From JANXSS01 sp040385645 (lineage in GTDB: Bacteria > Pseudomonadota > Gammaproteobacteria > Burkholderiales > Burkholderiaceae_D), in NCBI GenBank assembly GCA_040385645.1, contig JAZKGZ010000010.1:1-64000 (forward strand): 64,000 bases of DNA. Reading direction: 5' to 3'. The notes beneath the pieces were generated by a model that did no database searches, was not told the origin of the DNA, and saw only the letters and a list, made by a program, of their open reading frames with translations. Shown one piece after another: positions 63,501-64,000 of the stretch; positions within the stretch are counted from its first letter, which is position 1; each line of letters begins with the position of its first letter. Both the position numbers and the translations under genes were made by a program.

Positions 63501-64000
63501 TGGACGTCACCGATCCAGATGACTTCGATAAAAAGAACGGTGTGCTTTGGGAGTTTGGCGATGTTCACGACAAGGACATGGGTAACGTATTTAGCGCACC
63601 CAATGTCGCAAAATTCGTCAGCCAGATTGATAAGAACGGCGTGCCGGTGTATCACTATTATGCAGTCGTCCCCAGTGGTGTGAACCATTACGCACCGGAC
63701 GCCAATACTGGCGACGATGCAAAAGGTGGCGCGTTGTTCTTGCTGTCTCTGCAAAAACCGTTCGAGGCGCCTTGGGTTGCGCATCCTGGCGCTGCGAAAG
63801 GTGGTTCGCCCAATTATCACAAAATCACGATTGGCCTGAGCGTGGATACGCTTCAAAGTGGGTTGAGCGCGCCGGCCTTGGTGACCGGGCCAGATGGTGC
63901 TGTGCGTTACGCTTACGCGGGTGATCTACAAGGCAATCTGTGGCGTTTTGATTTTACTAAGCCTTTGAACGGTGCGCGCACGGCACCACGCATCATTTTT
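60554..64000 (+). CDS. pilY1: PilY1-type pilus tip adhesin (3' end outside window)
   Basis: The frame starts at the ATG at 60554 and is open to the right edge, giving at least 1149 residues. A signal peptide ends near VAHAAPP. The middle (about 490-560) has CQRNAIILVADANANFD, the place where PilY1 proteins carry a von Willebrand-like motif. From about 900 the C-terminal beta-propeller begins with TPAVYVGANDGMLHAFS and VLVGGLGAGAQGVYALDV. Calcium-binding PilY1 residues would lie beyond the edge. PilY1 acts at the pilus tip in adhesion, retraction control and c-di-GMP signalling. It follows pilV-pilW-pilX in one operon. Confidence 0.93.
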   Translation, partial: MKPTSTPVLRTGGVGLVTGIVLATHVHLVAHAAPPVVNLPPGPVSRTLVHPNVLLDLSVEYPTAGSAYKGEYDTNREYFGYFDPSQCYVYQGGKSTYSGGKYDTSDDGKKYFVPAGPASPTDHKCKKQFSGNFMNWATASAIDMLRLGLTGGNRVIDEVGKTVLERAYLRDEMYANPILFSYKEVGTGKAKMDANPDEVTPFSNKAIYAVSCRNRVLFSTSKPTAEADFGYTLCDQSGGPDKNLGEFVVRVQVCTEAERSSRSELCKPFPANNTAAGELKPVGEIQRRANEFYFGAMGYLLKDGPEAYGGVLRARLGHVGPFRYDEKLRRFNNASKEWREDTGIFTNVEGVVNYLNKFGSNGIYKRNDPVSELYYESLRYLRGLEPSPEATASMSSPQSAEYAKWRYCAAEGGTCTLPAGTWEVRYGENNKYVTRFSSSSIGCNNGVFGDPILGTVKHCDIRPVHDVTEGFPVIRPWKNKDPIVSSCQRNAIILVADANANFDFSIPGNTQTIYTSGNPAKVADSPKPGADGENLVTPLNARDWANKVGASEVNNVKGTKLKDALGDQKNGWRDQPPNEQSHKGSYYVSGLAYWANTSQMREDKKNIHAKTFVIDVDERGNGAINNTKREFFAPRDSQLYLAAKYGGYDAFASDDYVHATPRGPYTPGPNPTNAQTKCDSYLWDKNGDCDPENYFLASDGVRMVEAIHNIMEQVSIPGESVNSVSTTSSAVTPGETQYIYQASGNPQGGWSGDVVRAEVTVDDTGNVAIKPFSPSETAARNLTDWSNRNILMMNRKNFPDPNRSTVPFLWDNLSPFQQALLSGRQPTYGPKRLNFLRGSTVDEISERNIDGLFRRRPSPAGVPNVLGDVINSSPVYVGAPRIDILDKSYEAWRKTNAKRTPAVYVGANDGMLHAFSKDLKKEYFAYVPNLIFDKLRDLTKRDYLHKPTVDGGIVVTEANTGKRGWKTVLVGGLGAGAQGVYALDVTDPDDFDKKNGVLWEFGDVHDKDMGNVFSAPNVAKFVSQIDKNGVPVYHYYAVVPSGVNHYAPDANTGDDAKGGALFLLSLQKPFEAPWVAHPGAAKGGSPNYHKITIGLSVDTLQSGLSAPALVTGPDGAVRYAYAGDLQGNLWRFDFTKPLNGARTAPRIIF

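Overview
The window looks like DNA from a betaproteobacterium of the order Burkholderiales. The genus cannot be named from sequence alone. Evidence: moderate G+C, a phasin and PHB-depolymerase pair, DUF3617 and DUF3943 proteins, poly-HAMP hybrid kinases, the PilV-PilW-PilX-PilY1 minor pilin operon, and a Rep/ParA/ParB set of the kind found on Burkholderiales megaplasmids and second chromosomes. I saw no rRNA, tRNA, CRISPR array or recognisable insertion sequence.

Layout. 1-6.7 kb: the 3' part of a giant poly-HAMP hybrid histidine kinase (three receiver domains), translationally coupled to a degenerate CheR-like protein. 6.7-8.6 kb: an F-box-like/leucine-rich-repeat protein resembling Ralstonia GALA effectors, and a frameshifted AbrB/MazE-type antitoxin. 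8.7-12.1 kb: tRNA hydroxylase TrhO, an RluA-type pseudouridine synthase, a PHB-depolymerase-family esterase and a phasin. 12.5-21 kb: an unknown possibly secreted protein, an OmpA-like lipoprotein, a CheY-like receiver, a DUF3943 protein, a receiver-GGDEF diguanylate cyclase, a lipoprotein hydrolase and a BrkB/YihY membrane protein, then two tandem terminator hairpins facing the minus strand.

21.4-28 kb: a methyltransferase, a BamE-like lipoprotein, and a three-gene curli/holdfast-anchor-like (Hfa) cassette with a strong intra-operon hairpin. Divergent from it is a DnaQ-like exonuclease/GIY-YIG fusion behind a near-consensus LexA box. 28-31.8 kb: a tandem-duplicated small gene pair with a very conserved upstream region, and a second F-box-like protein. 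31.9-34.5 kb: modABC. 34.6-40.4 kb: a YgiQ radical SAM protein, a small membrane protein, two convergent paralogous HTH-like proteins, a sorbosone-dehydrogenase-like lipoprotein and an Ala/Lys-rich exported protein.

40.7-50.7 kb is a replicon core. A rep gene and parAB diverge from an iteron array with an exact 22-bp period. Three identical 17-bp palindromes (candidate parS) and two more iterons follow parB. Tyrosine-recombinase-like genes with damaged active sites lie on both sides. The flanking genes are chromosomal in type, so this is probably a chromid/second chromosome or an integrated plasmid origin.

50.7-64 kb: glpK, an HU protein, a CHASE3 histidine kinase, a GbsR/MarR regulator overlapping a cyanide-insensitive bd-type oxidase (cioAB), a DUF3617 protein, and the pilV-pilW-pilX-pilY1 operon with overlapping stops and starts. 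pilY1 runs off the right edge.
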